Below are positions 7,068 through 15,327 of a DNA stretch of 16,433 bases, piece by piece. The notes below the pieces were generated by a model, which saw only the letters and a program-made list of their open reading frames with translations, ran no database searches and was not told where the DNA came from. The DNA comes from Actinomycetota bacterium. GTDB taxonomy: Bacteria; Actinomycetota; Actinomycetes; Nanopelagicales; Nanopelagicaceae. The translations under genes were made by a program, and so were the position numbers. The first letter of the stretch is position 1, and every line of letters starts with the position of its first letter. Location of the stretch: assembly GCA_026392775.1 (NCBI GenBank), contig JAPLBK010000084.1:1-16433 (forward strand), written 5' to 3'.

Positions 7068-8063
7068 GTGTCTAATGAATTAGTACCGACTGATAACTCA
7101 GTAGCACCACAACATGCACCGCGTGCTACCGACATCAACCCTGCCTCTGAAAAGCGCGCAGAACAGCAGATTGCAATTCTCTTTGGCCTATCTGGTGTTG
7201 GCTCTTTACTTCTGATTTATTCATACATTTATGTAGCTAGTGATGTCTTTATCTTTATCCCAATTATGGGTAATCAAAACGCACAGCAATTAGGTATCGG
7301 ACTTGGTATGGCCATGTCGTTATTTTTCATCGGAATTGCTGCAATTCACTGGGCCAAGACTTTAATGCCAGATAAAGAAATTGTTAATCATCGCCATGAA
7401 TTCCGCTCAAGTGATGAAGATCGCGAAGAGTTAATCAAGGTTGTTAAAGAAGGTGTTGCAGGGGTTCAACTAGGACGCCGTAAGTTAATTAAGCGCTCAC
7501 TTGGCGCAGCCGTTGGTCTCTTTGCTCTTCCACCAGTTCTTCTTCTTCGCGATCTTGGTCCACTACCTGGAAAGCAGTTGGAGATGACGAATTGGAAAGC
7601 GGGAACTCGTCTGCTCACTGATCCAAGTAATCGCCCAATCTTGGCTTCTGATCTTGAGGTGGGCTCTGTTGTGCAGGTATTGCCAGCAGTTGAACATGAG
7701 GATGAGCGGCCACTGAGTGATATTGCAAAAGACCCAGTCCTTCTTATTAGATTGCGCCCTCAGGATTTCCAATTAACGCCTGAGAAGTTTGCAATGACAC
7801 ACGAGGGCATCATTGCTTTCTCAAAGATTTGTTCACACATGGGTTGCGCCGTCGCACTCTATGAACAAACGACAAAACATCTGTTGTGTCCATGTCACCA
7901 GTCAACATTTGACGTGACACGCGCTGCCAAGGTCATCTTTGGACCTGCAGCAAGACCACTTCCCCAACTCGACATCACTGTCGATGCTGAAGGATATCTA
8001 GTAGCACGTGCACCATTTAATGAAGCAGTCGGACCTAGTTTCTGGGAGAGGAACTCACAATGA
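7068..8063 (+). CDS. qcrA: cytochrome bcc complex Rieske iron-sulfur subunit
   Basis: A 331-residue Rieske protein of the long actinobacterial type. Three hydrophobic segments (about 35-57, 74-96 and 144-160) precede the [2Fe-2S] domain. Cluster motifs are CSHMGC (255-260) and CPCH (274-277): Cys255, His257, Cys274 and His277 are the cluster ligands, and Cys260 and Cys276 form the disulfide. RRKLIKRSLG before the third helix resembles a Tat signal, consistent with export of a folded cluster domain. It takes the first electron from menaquinol at the QcrB site and passes it to QcrC. It starts with GTG after an AGG-rich sequence that overlaps the end of qcrC, and its stop overlaps the qcrB start (ATGA). 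Confidence 0.96.
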   Translation: MSNELVPTDNSVAPQHAPRATDINPASEKRAEQQIAILFGLSGVGSLLLIYSYIYVASDVFIFIPIMGNQNAQQLGIGLGMAMSLFFIGIAAIHWAKTLMPDKEIVNHRHEFRSSDEDREELIKVVKEGVAGVQLGRRKLIKRSLGAAVGLFALPPVLLLRDLGPLPGKQLEMTNWKAGTRLLTDPSNRPILASDLEVGSVVQVLPAVEHEDERPLSDIAKDPVLLIRLRPQDFQLTPEKFAMTHEGIIAFSKICSHMGCAVALYEQTTKHLLCPCHQSTFDVTRAAKVIFGPAARPLPQLDITVDAEGYLVARAPFNEAVGPSFWERNSQ

Positions 8064-9646
8064 CAACAACTGAAAAAGCAGTTGGAAATGTTGCTAACTT
8101 TGTTGATGAAAGGTTAGGTGCTGCGCGCTGGGTGAAGAAGTCACTCAACAAAGTCTTTCCTGATCACTGGTCGTTCATGTTCGGTGAAGTATGTATGTAT
8201 TCATTTGTCATTTTGCTCCTTTCAGGAACCTTCTTAACTTTCTGGTTTGATCCTTCACAAAGAGATGTCGTCTATGAAGGTGTTTATAAGCCACTCAAAG
8301 GCTTAACGATGTCAGCTGCGTATGCCTCAACGCTAGATATCTCATTTGAAGTTCGCGGGGGCCTATTGATGCGCCAAATTCACCACTGGTCAGCAAACAT
8401 ATTTATGGCAGCAATCGTTGCTCATCTTTTGCGTGTTTTCTTTACGGGTGCATTTAGAAAGCCACGTGAGTTCAACTGGATTCTTGGAATTCTTCTACTG
8501 ACTCTTGGTCTAGTAGAAGGTCTGCTTGGATACTCACTTCCTGATGACTTGCTATCTGGAACTGGAATGCGCATTACTTCAGCGATTATTCAGGCGGTCC
8601 CAGTTGTTGGAACATATATAACATTCTTCTTATTCGGTGGAGGCTTCCCTGGTGTTGGCTTTATCCCTCGCATCTTTACCCTACATATTTTGATCATTCC
8701 TGGAATCTTCCTAGCAGTCATCACAATTCACGTGATGCTTGTTTGGTACCAGAAGCACACACAGTTCCCAGGTGTTGGTCGCACAGAAAATAACGTTGTG
8801 GGACATCCCATCTTGCCCGTCTACATGGCTAAAGCTGGTGGATTCTTCTTCGTTGTATTTGGAATCACCGCGTTCTTAGCTGCCGTTGCATCGATTAACC
8901 CGATCTGGCTTTATGGCCCTTACACACCAGGACAGATTTCAGCGGGTTCACAACCTGACTGGTACATGGGTTGGCTAGATGGTCTTGTACGCATGGCTCC
9001 CCCATTAGAAACACATGCCTTCGGCCACACTATTTCCTGGAACATTTTGATTCCCACATTAATCGTGCCTGGAATCATCTTCACAGGAATGGCGTTCTAT
9101 CCATTTATTGAAAGTTGGATTACGGGTGACAAGCGTGAGCACCACTTGCTAGATCGACCACGCAATGTGCCAAACCGCACCGCCCTTGGCGTCATGTCAA
9201 TTACTTTCGTAATGATTTCACTGATCAATGGTGGAAATGACATTATTGCAACGAATTTTGATCTATCGATTAACCAAATCATGTGGTTCTCTCGCATAGG
9301 AATCTTTATTCTCCCGCCGCTAGCTTTCATCATTACCAAGCGTCTGTGTTTGTCTCTGCAACGCGCAGATCGCGAACTTCTTCTTCATGGCGCAGAGTCT
9401 GGTCGCCTACTACGCTTGGCTCATGGTGAGTTCGTTGAAGTTCACACACCAATCTCGCCAGAGAAGGCTTTCCTTTTGCAATCACACGAACAGCTCACTC
9501 CACTTGAGATTAAAGATGTTGATGCTCGTGGTGTGCGCAGACCAGGTGCTCTTAAGAACAAGATTCAGCGCCGTCTGAGCAAGGCCCATGCAGTTTCTGT
9601 GCCTAAGGTAACTGAGCAAGAGTTAAAGGAGATCGAGAGCCACTAG
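8060..9646 (+). CDS. qcrB: cytochrome bcc complex cytochrome b subunit
   Basis: A 528-residue cytochrome b. Heme b ligand pairs are His108/His122 (14 apart) and His209/His224 (15 apart), the spacing known for b6f-like and actinobacterial proteins. The quinol-site motif is PDWY (299-302), in place of PEWY. A hydrophilic tail of roughly 100 residues follows the last helix (after about 430), as in other actinobacterial QcrB. It oxidises menaquinol and splits electrons between the Rieske and heme b branches. It is the last gene of the ctaE-qcrCAB unit, starts within qcrA (ATGA) and has a strong GGGAGAGGA ribosome site. Its TAG stop lies in a CTAG palindrome shared with the stop of the convergent EamA gene. 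Confidence 0.97.
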   Translation: MTTTEKAVGNVANFVDERLGAARWVKKSLNKVFPDHWSFMFGEVCMYSFVILLLSGTFLTFWFDPSQRDVVYEGVYKPLKGLTMSAAYASTLDISFEVRGGLLMRQIHHWSANIFMAAIVAHLLRVFFTGAFRKPREFNWILGILLLTLGLVEGLLGYSLPDDLLSGTGMRITSAIIQAVPVVGTYITFFLFGGGFPGVGFIPRIFTLHILIIPGIFLAVITIHVMLVWYQKHTQFPGVGRTENNVVGHPILPVYMAKAGGFFFVVFGITAFLAAVASINPIWLYGPYTPGQISAGSQPDWYMGWLDGLVRMAPPLETHAFGHTISWNILIPTLIVPGIIFTGMAFYPFIESWITGDKREHHLLDRPRNVPNRTALGVMSITFVMISLINGGNDIIATNFDLSINQIMWFSRIGIFILPPLAFIITKRLCLSLQRADRELLLHGAESGRLLRLAHGEFVEVHTPISPEKAFLLQSHEQLTPLEIKDVDARGVRRPGALKNKIQRRLSKAHAVSVPKVTEQELKEIESH

Positions 9647-10503
9647 TTGGTTTTGCGTATTACAAGCCAAACACCCAGGGCGGTAACTCCTATTCCAAGG
9701 AAGCCTTGGGTGTTTACTTTTTCTCCGAAGAGAATGTATGCCTCAAGGGCCGTTGCTGGTGGAACAAGATAAAACAAGGAAGAAACTGAGGCAGCGCTGC
9801 CGCTATTGAGAAGGCGTAGCAAAAGAAGCACAGCGCCGACAGATAGGGCAAGAATCAACCAGATCATTGCGGCGCCAAACTTAGGTGTGAAATCAATGCG
9901 TGTGCCACCAGTTGCAATAGCTGCAAAACCAAGGACGGCGCCAGCTGCTAAGTATTGATAAGCCGTTCCAACCACCAGAGGAATATCTGCACCAAACTTC
10001 TTTTGCATCAGTGTTGCTGTAGTACTGCCTAATAAGGCAACAAAAACACCAGCAATTCCAATCTTGGATACTGAACTATCAAAAGTTGGTCCCAGAACTA
10101 AAACCACACCAATTAGACCAGTCACTAACCCTGCAAACTGACTCCAACGAAGTTTTTCACCTAGAACTTTGACTGCCAGGATTGAAACAAATACTGGTTG
10201 CAAGCTCGTGATCACTGCTGCAACTCCAGCTGAAACACCTTGAGAGATTGCAAAGAAAACTCCACCAAGATAAAACGCATGCAAAAATAACCCTAAGAGT
10301 GATGATTTGCCAATATCACTACGAGTCAGTGAAATCTGTGCGTGCATGAGACGAGCTGCGATGAAGAGAATTCCAGCAGCTATAAAGATGCGAAGCGATA
10401 AGAAAATGAAGGGATCTGCAAAGGGAAGGCCGTACTTAGCACCGACAAAGCCAGTGCTCCATAGAAATACAAAGAGATAGGGTGCTATACGCGCAGTTTT
10501 CAA
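9643..10503 (-). CDS. EamA/DMT-family transporter
   Basis: A 286-residue membrane protein with about ten hydrophobic helices in two EamA repeats. The N-terminus (PYLFVFLWSTGFVGAKYGLP) is typical of the drug/metabolite transporter superfamily, and the second repeat ends in FGEKVNTQGFLGIGVTALG. The substrate cannot be predicted; relatives export amino acids or other metabolites. It starts at TTG in a TTGA overlap with the SRPBCC gene stop, with GAAGG directly before it, too close for a standard ribosome site, so coupling is likely. It is the last gene of the ctaC-ctaD-ctaF transcription unit by position, but nothing in it suggests a respiratory role. Confidence 0.85.
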   Translation of the reverse strand: MKTARIAPYLFVFLWSTGFVGAKYGLPFADPFIFLSLRIFIAAGILFIAARLMHAQISLTRSDIGKSSLLGLFLHAFYLGGVFFAISQGVSAGVAAVITSLQPVFVSILAVKVLGEKLRWSQFAGLVTGLIGVVLVLGPTFDSSVSKIGIAGVFVALLGSTTATLMQKKFGADIPLVVGTAYQYLAAGAVLGFAAIATGGTRIDFTPKFGAAMIWLILALSVGAVLLLLRLLNSGSAASVSSLFYLVPPATALEAYILFGEKVNTQGFLGIGVTALGVWLVIRKTN

Positions 10504-10973
10504 CCTTCACACAACGCTTTAAGTTGCACCAAACTCTTAGCCATAAACTTTGGATTTCTAGCCACAGCCCCAGTCTTCTTGAGCCACCAGCGAGAGAAGG
10601 CAGGGATGGAGTAGCCATCAAAAATCTCTGTTACCTGAGTTGTTGAATTACCCAAATCTTGGAGCTCATATGACCAGGTCCATTTCATTAAATGGCTCCA
10701 AGTAATCTTTTGATTCTCTTCAAATGCCACAACTGTGTTGGTAATCCGATAGGGCACCTTAATCTTCATCGCCATTGAAAATTTTGCACCTAGGTACAGA
10801 CGGGAAGGTCCTGAAATACTCTCTTTAATCGTTGCTGAGCCATCAAAAGATGCGTGAGCGCGTGGGTTTGCTAGTACTTCAAATATCTTTGATACGGGAG
10901 CATTAATTACTACCCTTGCTGCAGCAGTATTTGGAACACCAACATCTAGAATCTCTGCGCGCACTTGTGACAT
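10500..10973 (-). CDS. SRPBCC-family (polyketide cyclase/START-like) protein
   Basis: A 157-residue SRPBCC fold protein. The N-terminal VINAPVSKIFEVLANP is the usual first strand and helix, the middle has alternating strands (RITNTVVAFEENQKITWSH), and a long C-terminal helix ends near ALCEG. Such proteins bind hydrophobic ligands in a deep cavity; no ligand or enzyme activity can be assigned. It overlaps the ctaF stop by 1 bp (TAATG) and the EamA gene by 4 bp, and it has no Shine-Dalgarno, so it is probably translated by coupling. Its position behind ctaF suggests co-expression with the oxidase; a role in assembly is speculation. Confidence 0.78.
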   Translation of the reverse strand: MSQVRAEILDVGVPNTAAARVVINAPVSKIFEVLANPRAHASFDGSATIKESISGPSRLYLGAKFSMAMKIKVPYRITNTVVAFEENQKITWSHLMKWTWSYELQDLGNSTTQVTEIFDGYSIPAFSRWWLKKTGAVARNPKFMAKSLVQLKALCEG

Positions 10974-11377
10974 TAGTGTGCGGACACCGTAGCTGGCTTT
11001 TCATACTCTGTAACCATTCCAATAATTGAAATAACAAGAGCCCCTAGTGAAATCACGGTCAACCACCAACCGATAATTAATGAAAGCGTCAGTGCACACA
11101 TGCTTAAAGCAACTGGCAATGGCCACCATGAGTGCGGACTATAGAAACCAAGATCTCCTACACCATCTGAAATAAGTGCCGTCATATTATCTTCAGGAAG
11201 AATCTGTCCGATTCGCCGTTGTGTGAACCACACATAAAAGCCAACCATGCCAGCAAGTGCTGCTGCAAGAAGCATGCCGCCAATTCCTACCGGCTCACCG
11301 CCCACTTGCCAATAAATGATAGTCATCAAAACATAGAACAACGACAGACTGATAAATAGCTGCCAAGAAATCTTCAT
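10973..11377 (-). CDS. ctaF: cytochrome c oxidase subunit IV, actinobacterial type
   Basis: A 134-residue protein with four hydrophobic helices in two pairs (about 6-24 and 32-51, then 86-122). The linker holds GDLGFYSPHSWWPLP, the best-conserved stretch of actinobacterial CtaF, followed by a GWW motif and a VTEYEKP end. It is a small accessory subunit of the aa3 oxidase and takes part in the bcc:aa3 supercomplex. It follows ctaD by 6 bp and has no Shine-Dalgarno in that gap. The next gene starts on its stop codon (TAATG). Confidence 0.93.
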   Translation of the reverse strand: MKISWQLFISLSLFYVLMTIIYWQVGGEPVGIGGMLLAAALAGMVGFYVWFTQRRIGQILPEDNMTALISDGVGDLGFYSPHSWWPLPVALSMCALTLSLIIGWWLTVISLGALVISIIGMVTEYEKPATVSAH

Positions 11378-11383
11378 AGTTTG

Positions 11384-13036
11384 TTAGTGCCCTTCAGTCT
11401 TAACGTGTGGATGGTGCAAATCAAATGCTGGTCGTTCTGATGATATACGAGGCATTGAAAGGAAGTTATGGCGAGGTGGTGGACATGTTGTTGCCCACTC
11501 AAGTGATGCACCGTAACCCCAAGGATCATCAACGCCAACTAATGGTGCTTTGCGTGTGATCCAGATGTTGACCATAAATGGAATCATAGACAAAGCTAGT
11601 AAGAATGAACCGATTGTTGACACTTCATTCATAAATGTGAAGCCATCAGTTGGTAGGTAATCGGCATAACGACGAGGGAAACCCTTAATGCCAAGCCAAT
11701 GCTGAATGAGGAACGTGAGGTGGAAACCAAAGAAAGTGGTCCAGAAGTGAATCTTTCCTAGGCGTTCATTGAGCATGCGACCAGTCATCTTTGGCCACCA
11801 GAAGTAGAAACCAGAAAACATTGCAAAGACCACAGTTCCAAATAGAACATAGTGGAAGTGAGCAACGACGAAGTAGCTGGCAGAGACTGCGAAATCTAGA
11901 GGAGGTGACGCAAGAATAATTCCTGTTAATCCACCGAATAGAAAAGTAACGAGGAAGCCCATAACCCAGAGCATTGGTGTTTCAAAAGTAACGTGGCCTC
12001 GCCACATTGTTCCAATCCAGTTGAAGAACTTGACACCAGTTGGAACACCAATAAGAAAAGTCATAAATGAGAAGAAAGGCAAGAGAACTTGTCCTGTTGC
12101 AAACATATGGTGCGCCCATACTGAAACAGATAGAGCAGCAATTGCAATTGTTGCTGCAATCAAACCCTTATATCCAAAGATTGGCTTGCGGCTAAATACT
12201 GGCAAAATCTCAGTAGCGATACCAAAGAATGGAAGGGCCAAGATATAGACCTCGGGGTGTCCAAAGAACCAGAACAAGTGCTGGAACAGCATTGCTCCAC
12301 CGTTTGCTGGATCAAAAAGATGTGTTCCATAAATACGATCTGCTTCGAGCCCTAGTAGAGCGGCTGCAAATGGAGGGAACGCAAGAAGAACAAGGAGTGA
12401 AGTCAGCAATACGTTCCAAGAAAAGATTGACATGCGGAACATCGTCATACCTGGTGCGCGCATTGTGAAAATTGTTGTAACAAAGTTAACGCCACCCAGA
12501 ATTGTTCCGATACCGCTGACTGCAAGGCCTAATAACCAAAGGTCTGCGCCGATACCCGGAGAATATTGTGCGTTTGAGAGTGGAACATAAACCGTCCAAC
12601 CAAATGAGGCTGCTCCTCCAGGTGAGAGGAATCCGGCAAAGGCCATGATGCCGCCAAAGAGGTAGAGCCAGTAAGAGAGCATATTAAGGCGGGGGAACGC
12701 CACGTCAGCTGCACCGATTTGCAGCGGCATAATCACATTTGCAAAGCCCACGAACAGTGGTGTTGCAAACATGAGCAACATGATCGTTCCGTGCATCGTG
12801 AAAATCTGGTTGTACTGCTCTGCGCTCAAGAACTGCATTCCTGGGCGAGCAAGTTCAGAGCGCAGCAAGAGGGCTAATAGCCCGGCAATGAGAAACCAGG
12901 CAAATGAAGTGATCAGATAGAGGTAGCCGATTGTCTTATGGTCAGTAGATGTAATCCACTTTACAAATGCCTTGCCCTTTATGGCTGGTGCTGGAGGCAT
13001 GTTAGTAATCGTTGGACGTTCTGCATATGTTGTCAT
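11384..13036 (-). CDS. ctaD: cytochrome c oxidase subunit I (aa3 type)
   Basis: A 550-residue heme-copper oxidase subunit I reducing O2 to water. Visible residues: His82 (heme a), Asp111 at the D-channel entrance ([11 protein letters not shown]), His260, Glu262 and Tyr264 in GHPEVY (CuB, D-channel Glu, cross-linked Tyr), His309/His310 (CuB), Lys336 (K-channel, PTGVK), His393 (heme a3) and His395 (heme a), and Arg454/Arg455 at the propionates. All redox and proton-path residues of an A-type oxidase are therefore present. The odd point is Ser385-Ala386, where canonical enzymes have the His-Asp pair that binds the non-redox Mg2+. The gene overlaps ctaC by 4 bp (ATGA) and has a strong AAGGGGAG ribosome site (13043-13050). 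Confidence 0.98.
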   Translation of the reverse strand: MTTYAERPTITNMPPAPAIKGKAFVKWITSTDHKTIGYLYLITSFAWFLIAGLLALLLRSELARPGMQFLSAEQYNQIFTMHGTIMLLMFATPLFVGFANVIMPLQIGAADVAFPRLNMLSYWLYLFGGIMAFAGFLSPGGAASFGWTVYVPLSNAQYSPGIGADLWLLGLAVSGIGTILGGVNFVTTIFTMRAPGMTMFRMSIFSWNVLLTSLLVLLAFPPFAAALLGLEADRIYGTHLFDPANGGAMLFQHLFWFFGHPEVYILALPFFGIATEILPVFSRKPIFGYKGLIAATIAIAALSVSVWAHHMFATGQVLLPFFSFMTFLIGVPTGVKFFNWIGTMWRGHVTFETPMLWVMGFLVTFLFGGLTGIILASPPLDFAVSASYFVVAHFHYVLFGTVVFAMFSGFYFWWPKMTGRMLNERLGKIHFWTTFFGFHLTFLIQHWLGIKGFPRRYADYLPTDGFTFMNEVSTIGSFLLALSMIPFMVNIWITRKAPLVGVDDPWGYGASLEWATTCPPPRHNFLSMPRISSERPAFDLHHPHVKTEGH

Positions 13037-13782
13037 GCGCTGCTCCCCTTCAAGGTTTCAAGATAAGTCTGGTACTGCGCTGGTGTGACAACGCGAACTG
13101 TGAACAACATTTGTGAGTGGCTTCGTCCACACAAAATATTGCATCGGCCCGGAAAATCCCCCAGTTTATTCGCAGTAAATTCTAAATAATTGGTGACCCC
13201 TGGAATATTCTGCATTTGAATCATGAATGCTGGGATCCAGAAACCGTGGATAACATCATTTGCCGTGATTGTGTAGCGCACTCGTTCGCCTAGTGGAACA
13301 TAGAGCACAGGTGGCTGTGCAGGAGAACCGGTCACCAGCGCATCAGAACCCGCTTCTGGATAGCCGAACTGCCATGACCACTGAATTCCTTGAACCGTAA
13401 TCTCATGCTTATATGTATCAGTCTTTGCAGAGATAATAGATTCCTTTTTAGCGGTGAAAAAGAAAAGAACTGCAACAATGACGAAGGGGATGATGGTGTA
13501 AAGAACTTCTACGGGAATGTTGTACTGAGTCTGCTTTGGAAACTCAGGACTATCTTTTTTAAGACGATGAAAAAATGCTGGCCATAGAATCAAAATTAAT
13601 GTGAAGACTCCAACAACACCAGCGGCAATCCACGCCCCTTGCCACAGTGATAGAGATTGATCATTGACACTTGTAACTCCTTCTTCAAAGCCAAGACCTG
13701 AAACTTTTGAGCAGCCCGTGAGCAAGAGCGCGGGAGCAAGAAAAAGAAGCCCACGAGTAAACTTAAGCGTTGTGAACGACAT
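13033..13782 (-). CDS. ctaC: cytochrome c oxidase subunit II (CuA subunit), lipoprotein
   Basis: A 249-residue subunit II with a lipoprotein signal (lipobox LTGC, Cys24) and two membrane helices (about 48-70 and 92-110), followed by the external CuA domain. The electron-entry aromatic motif is QWSWQFGY. CuA ligands are His179 (DVIHGFW), Cys214, Cys218, His222 and Met225, within [14 protein letters not shown]. The residue between the cysteines that is Glu in canonical enzymes is Ile216; the backbone carbonyl ligand is still available, but the Mg2+-binding side chain is lost. The frame is open to 13821, but ATG 13782 gives a compact lipoprotein signal and lies 7 nt after a TATCCT box. It heads the ctaC-ctaD-ctaF unit, which receives electrons from QcrC. 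Confidence 0.96.
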   Translation of the reverse strand: MSFTTLKFTRGLLFLAPALLLTGCSKVSGLGFEEGVTSVNDQSLSLWQGAWIAAGVVGVFTLILILWPAFFHRLKKDSPEFPKQTQYNIPVEVLYTIIPFVIVAVLFFFTAKKESIISAKTDTYKHEITVQGIQWSWQFGYPEAGSDALVTGSPAQPPVLYVPLGERVRYTITANDVIHGFWIPAFMIQMQNIPGVTNYLEFTANKLGDFPGRCNILCGRSHSQMLFTVRVVTPAQYQTYLETLKGSSA

Positions 13783-13789
13783 AGGGTTA

Positions 13790-13795
13790 AGGATA
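13790..13795 (-). promoter_or_regulatory. -10 box of a probable leaderless promoter for ctaC-ctaD-ctaF
   Basis: Reading the minus strand, TATCCT is followed by 7 nt (taaccct) and the ATG at 13782. No Shine-Dalgarno is present and no clear -35 is seen. The box lies in the 86-bp gap after the kinase gene, so the oxidase operon can have its own promoter. Confidence 0.55.
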
Positions 13796-13868
13796 GAGCG
13801 CAAAGCGTGCTGGGGTGACATCGGCTTAAGGGGCCACCCTGGTGGTTCGTGTCACAGATTCTTAAGGA

Positions 13869-14846
13869 CTAAAAATTCAGGTGTGGAGCTATCTCTGCCG
13901 CGGCTTTTGCCCCATAAGCACCTTGAAAACGGGCAAGAAATTCAGCGCTAGTAAATCGATATTCCTGAGTTCCCATCGTCTCTATAACATAGGTTGCGAT
14001 CAGAGAACCTAACTGGGCACATCTCTCATGGCTCAAACCCCACGCCAGACCTGCAATAAAACCAGATCTAAAGGAATCTCCGACTCCTGTTGGATCAGTC
14101 TTTGATTTCTCTTGAGGGACTCCCACTTGCACGAACTCACCTGCAGCGTTTTCCACCTTTGCACCCTTTGAACCCAAGGTGACTACACGGATTTTCACAT
14201 GCTCCAAAATCTCACGATCACTCCAGCCCGTTTTCTGCATGGCCAGGGCTAGTTCGTACTCATTGAGGAATAGGTAGGAGGCACCATCGATAAGAAGTTT
14301 GATCTCCTCCCCGCTCATACGTGCCATCTGCTGAGAGGGATCGGCAGCAAATGCAATGCCTTGGCTTCGACAAACATCAGAGTGATGCAACATCGCCTCT
14401 GGATCATCAGGGGAGATTACGACCATATCAAAGCGCCCCGTCTTTTCCATGATGGCTCCTAATTCAATGTTGCGAGCCTCACTCATCGCTCCTGGAAAAA
14501 AGGATGCAATCTGATTGAGGTCATCGTCAGTTGTGACCATAAAGTGGGCGGTATATAACGAGGTTGAAACTAGAGCATGAGATGTGTCAACGCCGTGACG
14601 AGAGAGCCAGGCTTCATAATCTGGCCAGTCTTTTCCAACAGCTGCAATGAGTACTGGATGTAAACCAAGGACTCCCATGCCATAACAGATATTTGCCGCA
14701 CACCCTCCACGGCGAACATCCAGGCTATCTACAAGAAAGGAGAGTGAGATTTTTTCTAAAGAACCGGCAACAAATGAGTCAGTAAACTTTCCAGAGAAAG
14801 TCATTAAGTGATCTAGACCAACTGATCCTGCTACGCCGATTTTCAT
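13869..14846 (-). CDS. adoK: PfkB-family nucleoside kinase, adenosine-kinase-like (AdoK/CbhK)
   Basis: A 325-residue ribokinase/PfkB protein that closely resembles, from memory, the mycobacterial adenosine kinase encoded at the same place beside ctaC (Rv2202c). Shared features include the SVGLDHLM start, SLSFLVD, ASFFPGAMSEARNI, AADPSQQMARMSGEEI and TGTQEY segments. The PfkB signature DPTGVGDSFRSG contains the catalytic Asp and anion hole. It would phosphorylate adenosine to AMP with ATP in purine salvage; another sugar or nucleoside substrate (the CbhK name) cannot be excluded. It lies 31 bp after erpA and has its own TAGTAT box 6 nt before the ATG. The 86 bp between it and ctaC hold only a weak inverted repeat and the ctaC promoter box. 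Confidence 0.88.
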   Translation of the reverse strand: MKIGVAGSVGLDHLMTFSGKFTDSFVAGSLEKISLSFLVDSLDVRRGGCAANICYGMGVLGLHPVLIAAVGKDWPDYEAWLSRHGVDTSHALVSTSLYTAHFMVTTDDDLNQIASFFPGAMSEARNIELGAIMEKTGRFDMVVISPDDPEAMLHHSDVCRSQGIAFAADPSQQMARMSGEEIKLLIDGASYLFLNEYELALAMQKTGWSDREILEHVKIRVVTLGSKGAKVENAAGEFVQVGVPQEKSKTDPTGVGDSFRSGFIAGLAWGLSHERCAQLGSLIATYVIETMGTQEYRFTSAEFLARFQGAYGAKAAAEIAPHLNF

Positions 14847-14852
14847 GTGGCG

Positions 14853-14858
14853 ATACTA
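14853..14858 (-). promoter_or_regulatory. -10 box of a probable leaderless promoter for the kinase gene
   Basis: Reading the minus strand, TAGTAT is followed by 6 nt (cgccac) and the ATG at 14846, within the 31-bp gap after the erpA-like gene. The stretch TATCGCCAC also occurs at the exonuclease start. No Shine-Dalgarno is present. Confidence 0.5.
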
Positions 14859-14877
14859 GGGCCTTTATTTAACTTTA

Positions 14878-15222
14878 TTAGTTAAATGAATCGCCGCATG
14901 CACAAGATCCCGCCGCATTTGGGTTATCTATTGTGAAGCCCTGCTTTTCGATGGTGTCTAGGAAATCAACAGTGGCACCCATCAAGTAAGGATCACTCAT
15001 CTTGTCCACGATTACCTTGACTGAACCAAATTCACGGACGATGTCGCCATCTTGATTGCGATCATCAAAGTAGAGCTGATAACGAAGACCAGAGCATCCG
15101 CCAGGTTGCACGGCAACACGAAGATTTAAATCATCGCGGCCTTCTTGAGCCAAAAGCGCAGCTACCTTTGCAGCAGCAACATCGGTTAGGGCAAGACCTG
15201 TGGTCGTAACTTCTGTAGTCAT
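14878..15222 (-). CDS. erpA: A-type iron-sulfur cluster carrier (HesB/IscA/ErpA family)
   Basis: A 114-residue A-type carrier. The three cluster-binding cysteines are in GGCSGLRY and in the C-terminal CACGDSF, the spacing of IscA/ErpA proteins. It accepts a cluster from the assembly machinery and inserts it into target proteins in the cytosol. The Rieske subunit encoded about 7 kb away is a possible client, but that is inference from position only. It is the one unit-heading gene here with a textbook ribosome site: AAGGAG (15228-15233) 5 nt before the ATG. A TAGGCT box at 15244-15249 would give a leader of about 15 nt. The family letter (erpA rather than iscA or sufA) is the usual actinobacterial annotation, not proven by sequence. 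Confidence 0.9.
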   Translation of the reverse strand: MTTEVTTTGLALTDVAAAKVAALLAQEGRDDLNLRVAVQPGGCSGLRYQLYFDDRNQDGDIVREFGSVKVIVDKMSDPYLMGATVDFLDTIEKQGFTIDNPNAAGSCACGDSFN

Positions 15223-15243
15223 TTTCTCTCCTTGTTTGGGACA

Positions 15244-15249
15244 AGCCTA
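15244..15249 (-). promoter_or_regulatory. -10 box of a probable promoter for the erpA-like gene, with short leader
   Basis: Reading the minus strand, TAGGCT lies 21 nt before the ATG and would start a roughly 15-nt leader holding the AAGGAG ribosome site. No convincing -35 is seen. This contrasts with the leaderless geometry at the other unit starts. Confidence 0.35.
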
Positions 15250-15315
15250 CCTTTCCCCAACCCCTCACGCGAGTTAGGACTTACCTACAATATTTGTGGT
15301 TTTGCTCATGCCTTC

Positions 15316-15321
15316 TATAGT
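15316..15321 (+). promoter_or_regulatory. -10 box of a probable leaderless promoter for the DUF3043 gene
   Basis: TATAGT, one base from the TATAAT consensus, is followed by 6 nt (tgcccc) and the ATG at 15328. TTGTGG lies 16 bp upstream of the box and is a weak -35 candidate. No Shine-Dalgarno is present. Confidence 0.55.
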
Positions 15322-15327
15322 TGCCCC

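Noticed and set aside
13783..13821. Longer ctaC start at 13821
   Set aside because: The extra 13 residues would push the lipoprotein signal away from the N-terminus, and ATG 13782 has the TATCCT box at the right distance.
13834..13845. CCACC-CT-GGTGG inverted repeat after the kinase gene as an intrinsic terminator
   Set aside because: The loop is only 2 nt unless the stem is shortened, and no T-run follows on the minus strand.
15232..15327. TTG start at 15232 for the DUF3043 gene
   Set aside because: The extra 32 residues overlap the erpA promoter and ribosome-site region, have no family-like features, and would be skipped by a transcript starting at 15328.
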